Positions 11,386 to 22,163 of a stretch of 64,000 bases of DNA are shown here, in pieces. Origin of the DNA: Hysterium pulicare CBS 123377 (Eukaryota > Ascomycota > Dothideomycetes > Hysteriales > Hysteriaceae). The position numbers were made by a program, and so were the translations under genes. The DNA lies in assembly GCA_000467715.1 (NCBI GenBank), contig AJFK01000645.1, positions 124,001 through 188,000 on the forward strand, read 5' to 3'. A model generated the notes under the pieces. It ran no database searches, was not told where the DNA came from, and worked only from the letters and a program-made list of their open reading frames with translations. The first letter of the stretch is position 1. Each line of letters opens with the position of its first letter.

Positions 11386-14143
11386 ATGGCCGACATGGAA
11401 GTACAACATCATTTTTATGACTACGGTACGTACGGATTGACGGTTTGCGCATATATACTAACGTGTCACAACCATAAGAAAACGACAGACATCCTAGTCC
11501 TTCGAAGGCTAACGATAGCGAACGGATCATGTTTGTAACCCTTCCGAAAGATACTTCGGAGAAGAAGTGGTGCAGAACGACGCATTTTCCTCAAAGAATT
11601 TCGAGCTGGTATCGAAATCCTGAACATGCCTCTTCGACGGACCTGCCATATCTATCCATGCCATGTCCTCCAGGTGATTTCGAGTATTATCCGAGCCATG
11701 CACATCACCTTCAGTTCGGTGCTCTCGCTTGTCCTGGATTCTGGTTCTGCAATGCGAAAGTTTCCGATACGGAGTCTTTTCACTGCAAATCGCAAGACGA
11801 ATACGACGCCTTAAAGCGATTGGTGGCGTTGGTTGAGATAGCAAGGCAATGGGATCTGGATTTCATGGAAGTTGATGGCTCCATTGAGTCAAAACTCCCC
11901 AGTTCTGACCGTTGCCTTTGTGCTTCCAAAGTGGAGGCCCTTACAGATCACATCTGGAGATTGTTCACACATCGGAGGGAGGTCATAGTACTCATTTGCC
12001 TGGCTTTTCAAAGAATGCTGGAGATAGAATCGGACGTGACGGATTATCATTCATACTGGCGCTTAGCACAGGTGGAGTTGAGACGCGAGTTTGAAGAACT
12101 GAGAAGATGTCAGTATCACTATATTTGTGAAATTGTTGCCTCCGGATGGTCTTGGGACTTGAAGGAGGAAGTCAATCTCAACGATATCTCCGCAATTTAT
12201 TGGGACCCTTGGATGCCACGGCCCCCGGAGGCACCCTTCTGGAATTATCATCGCAAGAGAACCCAAAAGAGGATCTGGATAAAGTCGCAGATTGATCATT
12301 TTGATCTTGCTCTCGATGACTTCAGAGCACTTTCGAAACCACAAAACATCGAGCAAGAAAAGGAGGTCAATCTTTCAGATTTTACAACGAGCGATTGGCC
12401 TTATGAAGCGAACATTCGGGGTCGAGAAAGTCTAGCACAATGGAAGGAAGTTCCCGCAAGGTCGAAAGAATGGAGACGGAAACCGGTCATGAAAAGAGTA
12501 AAATACCGAAAGTGAGTGCTGAACCAGTCATAGAATTTGAAAGGTTTCTTACCAGATGCAGATGGCGAGCTTCTCGAGCAGAGCTTCAAACACCTTCACG
12601 TCCAAGTCAGAACAGTGAATTACGTCGTACTTGGTCCAATGCCAATGCCAAAAGCTATTCTAGACACAAGGCTAAATGCACCCGGAACTCTAGCCAACGT
12701 CCATCTCCCCATGATGTTATAGTGTATGACCTTAAAGAGGCACTTATGTTGCTGAACGATCATCAGCGTTCAAGAATCGAAGACGTTGAAGAAGGGACTG
12801 CCCATCCCGATGCGAATGCCAAATTCAGGAGTATTCCGAACTCTAGGGCGTATGATACCATTGATTGTAACATGAAATGGGAGGTATGCATTAACGATCG
12901 ATGCTGCCAATCCCGGACACCCCATGCTTCAAGGCAGCATTTCACCATTCCATCTGAGAGCTTTGTTGGAGCAGTTCTCGGGCGCGAATTTCGCATTTTG
13001 AGTGTGCTTAGTAGTTCCATATCAAGCAACGCATACGCCCTTGAGAGTCTATGGGACGGTGGTACATATGAAGCCAAGGCGTTCCGTTTGAAGGATGTTT
13101 CTCGAAACCAAAGAAGCTACAGTCTGAAGAAGCTGAAGGAACTACAGGCCTTTTTACACGAGCGTGGCGCTGCGCTCGATAAGGACATGAAAATCTGTTC
13201 TTTCGACCAAGGCAGTCACAAGTACATCGTTTATCATCCATTTATTGATGGAGGAAGACCGAAGTCGAAGACAGTCGCCCTACCAAGGATAAACTCTCTC
13301 GAATGGGACGCTGTATTTCCGGCGCTTCCAACTCCAGGATCTGGAATATCAGCTCGTGCAGGACTGTTGAATGATGGTTGCGCTAACGAGGTGGCTACCG
13401 TTCAGAAGGTGACTGACAAAGAGATCAATAAAGTCATCTCTGAGCAGCGGACTATTACAAAAACTAAACTATGGAGAGAAGTTGTCCGCACCGCTCGCAG
13501 GAAGATCCAACGGACGACCTATCTATACAAGTCTAGCGTCGCCTCATTAAAGATCAGCTTGTCTGACCCTAATGAGTTTCCTAGATTGCCGACCAAACCA
13601 CTGGAGAAAAGTGCCAAGTATGACGGCCGGTCGTGGAGCCAGGCCGCCCGTTTCAATCTCGATGGTGACCACAAGAGGATACGAGGGGCTCGTAAACGTG
13701 GAGAGACTTATGGACGACCGATACCGACGAAGAAGGAGGCGCTGGCGGTCATAAATGTCGGTCAAAAGTCCATGATTCAGCTCAAACGAGACAAACAGTG
13801 GAAGAAAAGACGATTAAACCGAGAAGTTGACCAAGCAGGATTTTGCAATAGGATCGAGTCCCACTATGAGTCTTGCGGCCACATCGTCCTGGAAATCTGC
13901 CCGTGCTGTTCAATGGGCGCTTGGAAGTCAGGCGGGTATCTTCGTATCTGTCCTTTAGCTGGTCGAGAGAGGTTACCTTATAGTTGCCAATTCTTTTGTC
14001 CGCAATGTGTTAGCGAGAGCTTGACAATTATGGATCCGAAACGAACTTCTGGCTTCCTTGAGGAACAGCAACATTCTGTCAGAACATGTCCACCGGGAAG
14101 GTGTCGAAAGCATCCGAAGGTGATAATATATCTTTGGATTTAG
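11386..14143 (+). CDS. Hypothetical protein, 886 aa, Cys/His-rich C-terminus
   Basis: Three exons: 11386-11425, 11479-12511 and 12556-14143. Introns of 53 nt (gtacgt...cataag) and 44 nt (gtgagt...taccag) restore one frame, so what looks like two overlapping frames is one gene. It starts MADMEVQHHFYDYEN. Residues about 30-360 are Trp/Tyr/His-rich and look globular (FEYYPSHAHHLQFGAL, WYRNPEH, WDPWMPRPPEAPFWNYH). Residues about 360-480 are Arg/Ser-rich and low in order. Residues 480-580 regain order (VGAVLGREFRILSVLSS). A basic region precedes a terminal module of about 90 residues with SCGHIVLEICPCC, RICPLAGRERLPYSCQFFCPQC and CPPGRCRKHP, roughly ten Cys plus His, likely zinc-binding. I recognise no catalytic domain. 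It has no membrane segment. Its role is unknown. Confidence 0.72.
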
Positions 14144-14843
14144 TAGTAATGAAGATTGTCGCTGTTGGGCAGAGGAACCTTTTGACGTTTTTTGCGTGCA
14201 TGTAGTTTTTGGCTGCAATAATGAATAAGGATAGCAGCCACAGGTAGGAAACTCGTGGCTGAAAGGTGGAACTTGGAAATCAGGCATCAACGGAATAGGA
14301 AATGCGAACAGCTACGATCAACAGCCAATTAGACACCATTCAAGGTCCGATTTTATCGATCAAGGACGCAGCGAAGGTGATGTTAGCGCAGTTCTTGATT
14401 GACACAACTGTCTCTGACTGAAGGGGACGGCCGACGTACCTCTAGCTGCGTATTGCCTAGGACAAAGGATAGGCTTGTGTCAGCGGCCTCAATGCCAAGG
14501 TGGAACTCTCACAGCCTGTATAATGGGGTTTTCTGAATTTAGAATCGCGAACGATTGGTGTTGAGCGGACACCTCACATGCGTGGTGAAAGACTTCAGAA
14601 ATGGGGCATTGTCCTCGTCGCCACCATTCAACTTTTGCTATACCCCCACATTGGCTTCCATTCCAATCTCCATCAGATTAAAAATGAGAAAATCGTTTAT
14701 CGCAAATGAAACCTCGCACGGAGTCGAATTGCTGCTAGAAAGGCTTTTGCAGAGATGAGTAGCGAGTGTGGCTTTAGACGTTGGGGCGAAGGTTTGATGC
14801 GATAAGCCGCGCTAGTCCCTCCTCATTATACTGCGCCGCCCCG
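14144..14843. other. Spacer before the zinc-finger gene
   Basis: No supported gene. It holds the 3' end of the orphan gene and the promoter/leader of the C2H2 gene. The 5' end of that gene is uncertain, so part of this stretch may be transcribed. Confidence 0.4.
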
Positions 14844-16212
14844 ATGAGGTTCCCAATCAGATCATTCCTGCTCACTTTCAGCCCCGTACGTGTCAAACAT
14901 TTAAGATGCGTCTGCTCACCTCTCTCTTTCCTCCAAAGCCTGGCAAAACGGTCTCGCGCCGTAAGGGATCATTCCCAGCCTCACAGTGGAAAGGTACGCA
15001 TGCTCTTTGCCTCATCGTTTTCCCGCACGCACTCACAAACTCTGCGCAGGTTGATACCTCGATTCCGCCCCTTCCTGGCCTAGGCCAAGGCCGAACCAAT
15101 CTCGACAATTGTTCCGGGTCATCCAGCAATATTCCCTTACCGGTATGTATTTCTCGTTCTCGTCAAGTAGTTTCATGGCAAACTAAGGAGTGACAGGGAC
15201 AATCACTCCTGAATTAAATTTGACGAAGTCGCGCGGAGGCAGTCCGTCTTCGCGCTCTCGTAATCCCTGCTGGTCATTATGATCATCACTTAGAAGATAG
15301 CCAGCCCTCCTCACCGTACGGAAACGCATGTCAAGACTTTCTTGGCTACGACACCAGTGACTCTGCTCTTGGTTGGGAAGGGGTTCGGACGTCAACAGTC
15401 GAGGAACATTACAACACTTACTACACCTTTATCAATGGGTTCGGTCTGGATTTCGGTCACGAAGAACCAGCAACCATATGCCCTTCCGATGTTCTCCTCA
15501 GGCAAGGGGCAGTCGATGACTCTATCCTAGTTGGACTCGAGTATCCTCATGCTCCTTCATCACATGCGTTGAATCCTCCTTATGATGTTGAACCCAGTAC
15601 CAACCTAGGCTTTGATCTCAGCAATACCATCCTTGATGCTCGAAACGAATTGCTAAGGTCGTCATACGAAATATCCTCTCTATCCTGCACAGAAAGCCCA
15701 GGCTTCAAACCTCGATCTCCTGTCGAAAATCTTTCACCGTCTTCAATACCCGGCTATGTCGACCAGACTACGCATCAGACAACAGACCGGTACCAAAAAG
15801 CACCGCCGCCGTCTGTGCCCTTGTCCCTGCCACGCAACTTGGGCCACGGATGTCATCATTGTCCACGGCGGTTTGGTACATTGCGCCAACTACAGTGAGT
15901 AACGTCATACTAGGGCCATTTATGCATGCACAGCTTACTGAAAGCAGACTCCACTTACGAACTCATAAGCTATGTGGTATAGAAGGCTGTACCCAGGAGT
16001 ACACAGACAGTAAATCCCTCAGGAGACACAAGTTGGCCACACACTTTGGGGCTCGCTTCCCTTGCAACTTGTGCAAGTATACGGCTAATAGAAAGGATAA
16101 TCTCATTCGACACAAGAGAACGCGCCATGCGACGGCGCAGTCATCGATGAATATCACTATGGAGCTGGATCCCTCCCAGGATACAGCTCTACGACGCGAT
16201 TCCCAGTTTTGA
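14844..16212 (+). CDS. C2H2 zinc-finger protein, three fingers, about 365 aa (5' end tentative)
   Basis: The model with consistent phases is 14844-14993, 15050-15142, 15305-15894 and 15948-16212; introns are 56, 162 and 53 nt. The third exon and the last intron (gtgagt...aagcag) are convincing; the first two exons are weaker. The first 265 residues are Ser/Pro-rich and acidic in parts, typical of a transcription-factor activation or linker region. Three fingers close the protein: CHHCPRRFGTLRQLQLHLR with TH (C-x2-C-x12-H-x3-H, split by the last intron), then C-x4-C-x12-H-x4-H (CGIEGC...H...H), then C-x2-C-x12-H-x4-H (CNLC...H...H). C-x4-C spacing in the second finger is common in fungal two/three-finger proteins. 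It is likely a nuclear DNA-binding protein; the target is unknown. Confidence 0.72.
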
Positions 16213-17390
16213 GGTTGAAGGTTCATTGCTGAAATTGTGGAACTAGGACGTCGTTGCCGTTTCGGTGAGACTGGGCTACTATTAGTGAAGATCATTGTTT
16301 ACTCTTCATTTTTGGGGCTTCTTTCTTGGGCTCGTCTCATTCATTAAACACTCAAACACATACGTTCAGTCTTCTGCACCAGCAGTTAAGCGATACGTTA
16401 GTTCGGTCCTCCGTAGGATAGGCCATCAGAATGCCCTTCCTTATGTCCATGTTCTGCTTGCATTCCTTTCGTCATTCATACGTTATCACAGTTGTCGACT
16501 TGGCCCCGCAAGAAAGAAATCGTCAACTTCCTCAATACGTTATCCGAGTCTGATAGACTCGACTCAGTCCTTCCTGCCCCTTGCCTCCTTTCGGGGATGT
16601 AATCGACAGCCGTTAGCCCAAGTTAGTTAGCCCGAGTTAGTTAGCCCTTGAAATGAAGAGTTCTCATAAATTAACAAGTGAAGCACTTATGAGTGATATT
16701 TCGGGACAGTGACACACTCCCCCCATAACTCAATCGTCCGAACTCCATTAACCCCATGCATCTTTTCCGTGTTGCTTGCCTGAGACTAATACCATCAGGA
16801 TGACTCTATTCATTCAACACCCAGCACGAAGGTTCGCGGTCAAATCGACTGTTCTTATGGAACTTGCGAAGCTGCTGCCTGCGCAGATTGAGTCACCTCA
16901 TCGTGACTGAAGTGATGAGGCAATTATGTTTGTGAGAAGAGGGATGGATGAAGCCTACCAATGGAGGTACTCTCTTGAAGTCTGGCTGACAAAGTTGGGC
17001 TGTAATGGCTTTTCATACGAGGAATGGGCAGCCGTGATTTGGTATAAATATTTGCCTACGTGTTTCCTTTGCTAAATAGCATTATCACCAGAAGCACAGC
17101 CAAAAGTCAATTTTTCTACTCCAAACACAATAAGATTGTTTTAAGCTAGCTAGCATATGCTAATCCAGAACGAAAGAATTCAGAAGTCAAGGGGAACTTT
17201 GCAATCCCAACCAAGGACCTCTAAGGTGGATTACTGTGTAGCTGCCTTGCTGCACTTGGTTTTTTTTATAAACAGACGCGCGAACTTCCCCATACATAAT
17301 TTTGATTGCCCAGATCAATTTGATCATATCGCCTGGGCATGGCTGTAGCTGCAAGCGCTACTTTGCAGCACAGCCACTGCCGCAAATGAT
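16213..17390. other. Spacer with a short tandem repeat
   Basis: No supported gene. It is a 3'-to-3' interval between the rightward zinc-finger gene and the leftward secreted-protein gene. It holds the GTTAG repeat listed separately and otherwise AT-rich sequence. Confidence 0.45.
16612..16647. repeat. Short tandem repeat, unit about 13 bp (agttagttagccc)
   Basis: The stretch reads gttagccc, then agttagttagccc, then gagttagttagccc, about two and a half imperfect units. It lies some 400 bases past the zinc-finger stop codon and has no coding role. Confidence 0.6.
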
Positions 17391-18360
17391 TTATGCGGTA
17401 GGGGTTGGCGCAGCAGGGAAACTGAACCCTGCTGGAAGGCTGAATCCAGAGGGGAGAGGTGGGAAGCCCCCGGTTGGACGAGGTCCTGTCGGATGAGGGA
17501 AAGATCCTTAAATTGAGTCAGTATAAAGACAAACAATGGTGAAATATATAGTAGGGGTTGAGAAGTTGAGATATTAGACCAACTAACCTGTTGGACGAGG
17601 GAACGATCCTTAAATTGAGTCAGTATAAAGACAAACAAGAGTGAAATATGTAGCGGTGCCGCAGGAGTCGATCCAAACACGAGCCCAGGTTCAGGCCCCA
17701 ACTTCAAGACAAGAACGATGGCAAGAAGGATCTAGATACACAATGTAGATCCCTTGCGGTGGACGTATCATGTATGCAGGGTACATCATGGCTACACCAT
17801 AGAAAGGGATATGGTATTAACTGACCTGTAAATGGAGGGAACGAAAATCCTGACGGCAGGGCCGTAGGAATTGGGAACGAGCCGGAGAACGGTGGCGGGG
17901 CCTGACGTTCATCGATTTCGCGCTTTTCTTCTTCCTCAGATGGTGGCTCTTCAGTTGGAGGGCCAAAACCGCCAGGACCGAAGGCCCCAGTAGGAAGAGG
18001 ACCGAGGCCAGAAGGAAGGCCAGTGAAAGCCGGGAGTGATCCTATCAAATCAAATGATGAGTCTACTATAGCCTGCAAAGAACAAGATAGAATCTTACCA
18101 GAAAATGGTGGGAAGCTGGGCCTGGCACCGGTTGGTCGCGGGCCCATGCTGAAAGCAGGCCTGGACCGAGAGACGGAAGGAGCCTGACGTTCCTCTACAT
18201 TGGCGTCGATAGGGGCAGCAGAGACGCTAATAGACAGAATCAGTATACGTGTTACGGATATTACATAATGAAGAACAATGATGATGTCTCCCTGGTAAGC
18301 AGAGATGCTAGCTTACCTGGCAACGAGGAGCGCCAAGAGCGCAGTGGTAAGTTGAACCAT
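17391..18360 (-). CDS. Secreted Pro/Gly/Phe-rich protein with repeated ERQAP motif, 160 aa
   Basis: Exons: 18360-18317, 18226-18099, 18041-17826 and 17485-17391. All introns are GT-AG and the phases fit. A clear signal peptide, MVQLTTALLALLVASVSA, is followed by APIDANVEERQAPSVS. The mature part is low-complexity: FPPFSG, LPAFTGLPSGLGPLPTG, FGPGGFGPP, FPIPTALPSGFSFPPFTG, then GGFPPLPSGFSLPAGFSF and a PAAPTPTA end. An acidic linker (EEPPSEEEEKREIDERQAP) carries a dibasic KR that Kex2 could cleave, and ERQAP occurs on both sides of the first repeat block. There are no Cys residues. I know no family for it. The cell-wall or matrix role suggested by composition is inference. The last intron (340 nt) is unusually long and contains a duplicated acceptor region. 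Confidence 0.75.
17485..17660. repeat. Tandem duplication, period 102 bp, of intron end and splice acceptor
   Basis: The block starting near 17495 (gagggaaagatcctta, then attgagtcagtataaagac) recurs at 17597 as gagggaacgatcctta, then attgagtcagtataaagac, with only scattered differences over about 65 bases. On the minus strand each copy ends in an acceptor (ccgacag and ccaacag). The copy nearest the last exon is the one whose use keeps the reading frame open. Confidence 0.8.
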
Positions 18361-20456
18361 GATGAAGGTTTCGAAGGACTAATATCCGGGTCAACGACTG
18401 AGAATAACTGGATTGAGAAATGAAGTATGCAGAAGTGATCTCTCTGTGGAACAGCTGTGACATCGAAGGATGGGCATCCAGCTTTATAGAAGCTGCTTGG
18501 CCGCTTGGCTACTGTAGCATCGCCCATATCGAGGCGCTGCCGAACGACTCACATGTCATTACGGTAGCCTCTCCCGGGAAGGTGTATGTTGATTGATTGA
18601 TCCAATATGAATTGCAATATCATCTTCTTGGGAGATGCAGTTGAAGCTGGCCAACGTGTTGGGCGTGAATATCCTTGGAGAAAGGCGATCTACCCCAAGT
18701 TGAGATGGAGTCCCCAACAAGCGTGCTGTAATCATTAAACAGAGTTGCGGGGAAAGCCCAAACAATGTAATCATCCGATAGGTGGTTTTGTTTTGATGGG
18801 TAACATGGAGGTATGCCCGTGCCTAAGCTTCCGAATCCCGATTCAAACTTTCCTCCGAGGTAGAAGCATGCTATGCCAAGGCCCAATTCATGTGGTCGCA
18901 AATCACGGAGCAAAGAGTGATCCGTCTGGAAGGTTTCACAAGATGTGTGTAATTATAGTATTCTTCTTCCGTCCCGATTGGTAGGTACACATGAATTCAT
19001 GTTTTAGCTCAGCCGATCGTTGGTAATGTGATTACGACGACCAGTTGTTGCTATTTTGTTTGGCTTCGAAGTTATCGACTGTATACCCCTTCATGGCTTG
19101 TTTGGGAAATTTTGAGCCGTTTGATCACTGGAGTCAGTCTACATCTCTTTGTTTTGCTATTACCCAGAAACCCTGCCACGCAAATGTTCGTAGCTCAGGA
19201 AAGAGCACCCATGGAACTTAGTACATGCATTGGGGCAGGTGACGTATGCCCGACAAAGAAAATATCCATTCTGGATGATGCCCGAGCGGCTAGCGTTCAC
19301 CATAATGTAGGTAGGTAGAATGGAAAATGATAGTAGCTCGGAAGATCTATTTTCGATAGATTGTCAGCAAAAGAAAGCAAATTGAACAGAAACTATGATG
19401 CATCCCGAGTTGTAGGAGTACCCAGTGCTCACGCCTTCTTGCCACTGGACCGCAAGTTCGTGCGAAATGATGCAATTCAGGCTATTAGCAGGAACGTGGT
19501 GTTGATGGAACTGTGTAAACGGGTCACAGATATCCTCGTCTCAAACATAGTATTATGTCGTGGTCTGCTAATCGGCCCAAGAATCCGGGGAAGCAGGGGA
19601 CCCGTCTACAGTTTCCTCAACGTGATGTGGGGAGAAAGCTATTGGTTCGCTTGTCGACAGTGGGATTCTTTGATGCTTCTGAGACCCGGTTTTGCGCCGA
19701 TGAGAAGAGTTGTTGAAGCAGATCCAGGCTTCAGTGAAGGTGGAGAAGACAATATAGGGTTGATGTGAGGTTTAAAGGAGATTTAATCTGGAAGAAATGG
19801 CGCTAGTTTAGCGAAGGGACCTGATTAGTCGACGTTTAACCTTCCCCTGATTTTCTCCCTCGATCGATGAGCATCGGCTCATTGACACGGGTTCTCTCAA
19901 ACCCTCCGATGTAGTGGGTCGACAATTGCCAGGGTGGCTAAAAGCACGTCTTCTGGGTTCGCGCATAAGTCCTCTGTTTATGCCAAGTTGTAGAATATGC
20001 TAGCGTTGAAGCGGTATCTACACCGCGATGAGTGATCCATTGTCGGTGATCTCTATATTCTGTAACAAATTTAGCCTTGGTCTAGGTCCGAACGAACCTG
20101 TGTCAAGCTATTGGATGGCTCTATCGAGATTGAGCTCAGTGCCGACACCAAGCAAGTCGAAGCCGGAAGACCTAAGATCACGAGTTTTATTGAAGCAATG
20201 ATGCCATCAAGTGTCTGGTCCGAATTTACACCTCCAACCGAAACGATTTCACATGCACTAAATGCCGGAAAATGTAGGTTCGTGGTGATCAGAACTTATA
20301 ACCCGCTGTTCTGTTTCCTATTGCATATGCCTCGGTAGCTATGTTAGAGTACAAGTTGGGGTCTACCCATGCAGTCGGACAGTCGTTTCTCAGTTGAATT
20401 CGTCACACCATTTCGCGTGATCCTTCCCATCAATGGTCGTCCGTCCCCTCTGGTGC
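18361..20456. other. Gene-poor stretch, 2.1 kb
   Basis: No supported gene. It includes the promoter of the leftward secreted-protein gene (about 18361-18700) and the 3' flank of the SRPBCC gene. A 135-codon frame at 19361-19768 lacks an ATG start and splice signals, and I left it out. Confidence 0.4.
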
Positions 20457-21067
20457 TCACTTCAATGTGGCCCAACTAGCAAGATCAGCTAGCGCTTCAC
20501 GTCGCTTGAATTTCGCATCTTCGATGACTCCTGTAGGTAGGATATTGTTAGAACGTGCAAACCAATATCGAGAGTTTACAACGACATACCAGCATCGGCA
20601 TCACTCGAAAAATTGCCTGTCCACGTAACAAAAGTATGTCCCTCATGCTTTCCTGACGTGACGGGATAGCACCGCACCGTGCTCACGACAGCAGTGTAGC
20701 TAAGTGCTGGCTTGGAGGAAATTACACTATACGTGATGTAGTGATCGATAGTCTATCGGACGGAAATAGAAACGGACAATTAGCGCTCATGTTAATGCCA
20801 GGTACAAGTCGCGGGTGGATTGCGGCAAGTGCTATAGCCACTCACGGAATGTTCCTCTTGCTTGACCTCGAGAACCGTACCATCCTTGAAGGTCCACTTG
20901 ACAATATCCGTCTCGTCTGATGTTCCCTTCACCCACACGCTATTGTCGAGCTTGGACCAAAATTTGGCGAATTCTGGGAGCTTGATGAAGTGCCAGACGA
21001 CGCTCAAAGGAGCCTCAATGACGGCTGACTCGTGGACTTGAGTGGAGGTTGGGATTGCAGTTGACAT
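20457..21067 (-). CDS. SRPBCC/START-like (Bet v 1 fold) ligand-binding protein, 152 aa
   Basis: Exons 21067-20846, 20752-20590 and 20530-20457, with introns of 93 and 59 nt (gtgagt...cgatag, gtatgt...ctacag). The protein starts MSTAIPTSTQVHESAVIEAP and continues LSVVWHFIKLPEFAKFWSKL, the opening strand-helix of the polyketide cyclase/dehydrase-like SRPBCC fold (residues about 10-40). Strands follow, including KWTFKDGTVLEVKQEEHS and YITYSVISSKPALSYTAVVS. FVTWTGNFSSDADAG precedes a C-terminal helix (EDAKFKRREALADLASW) of the kind that closes the hydrophobic cavity. About 150 residues is the normal size for a single-domain member. It has no signal peptide, so it is probably cytosolic. The ligand is unknown; many fungal members are uncharacterised. 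Confidence 0.8.
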
Positions 21068-22163
21068 GTTCGTAACCTTTCAATTGATTTCTTCGTTGTG
21101 GAGAGTGATGTTGTTGTATTGAAGTAGAATCAGTGTTTGCTTTCTCACTAGGAAGCTGCTTGCTACAGTGGCGTCATAGGGTCGTTGCTTCTCCCCCACA
21201 GTCCACTATTCCCAAAGCAGACAACCTTCAACTTCAACTTTGAGAACCCTTTACCTGCTCATACGACGACCACACTCCCTTCTACGTGGTCAATCTCTGG
21301 TTGATGAGAGGTTTGTGATACGGTTACAACCGGTTTTCTTTCCTATTGTCGACTGCTCAACCGACATTAATGATGTTGCCTCACACTCCACTCCTATGTC
21401 GAATCCCGTCCACTGGCCAGACCACCGTCTAAAAACCAGGCATTGAAGCATATCTTCACGCCGCTAGAAAGGATCTGTTTGTACTATAGTTACGTAAATC
21501 AACCGCGCTTCAATCTGATCGGGTTAAGTAAATCTGAGCTGTTGCAAGGGCTTTTGCTATCGAACATTCAGTTCCAACCAAGCATGGCCTAACTCCGCAT
21601 CAATTGGCAAACTAGCAGAATGTCGTCCCTCTTGAAGCTTTTCAACATATGATCAAGTGCATCATATCAAGAAGCGTTCTCTACCATCCTGCTCACCACC
21701 AACTCATCTTTTTCAAAGCAGAAATTTGGACTCTGCGGAAATATCAACTTACCACGCCGTCCAGAACAGTCTGCGGTCATACTTCTATTCTCATCATTAA
21801 CAACTATCCCAAATCTGGCGTTCAACTTGCAAAGCATCTAAGTCGCACTATTCATACTATACTGCGAGTCTACAAAACTGTCAAGACGATCCAAGTCCAC
21901 TAATCGATCGCTGTATATGAAGCACTATTCTAGTCCTCCATGCCTGACACAATCTCACGACATCTGACCTACATCGACCTTTGTACCTATAAATCCACTT
22001 GAGTCGAACACATACAAACACTAGCGTCAAATTTCATCATTCCAAGGCAGCAGAAAGTCCTTTTCCCAAAAATTTCAATTTACCTATTTGACGCCCAAAC
22101 TCCGTATAAAAACAACTGATATCATGTCACTCCTAGTAGCTCATTCCCTCTTCATTTTTCCGT
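21068..22163. other. Spacer between SRPBCC and heat-shock genes
   Basis: No supported gene. It contains the promoter of the leftward SRPBCC gene and the 3' flank of the leftward heat-shock gene. Confidence 0.45.

Noticed and set aside
12440-12515. Overlap of two long frames, first read as a frameshifted or split gene
   Set aside because: A 44-nt intron (12512-12555) with gtgagt and accag ends joins them exactly, so the gene is intact.
19361-19768. 135-codon plus-strand frame
   Set aside because: Starts with TTG, shows no motif and no neighbouring splice sites.
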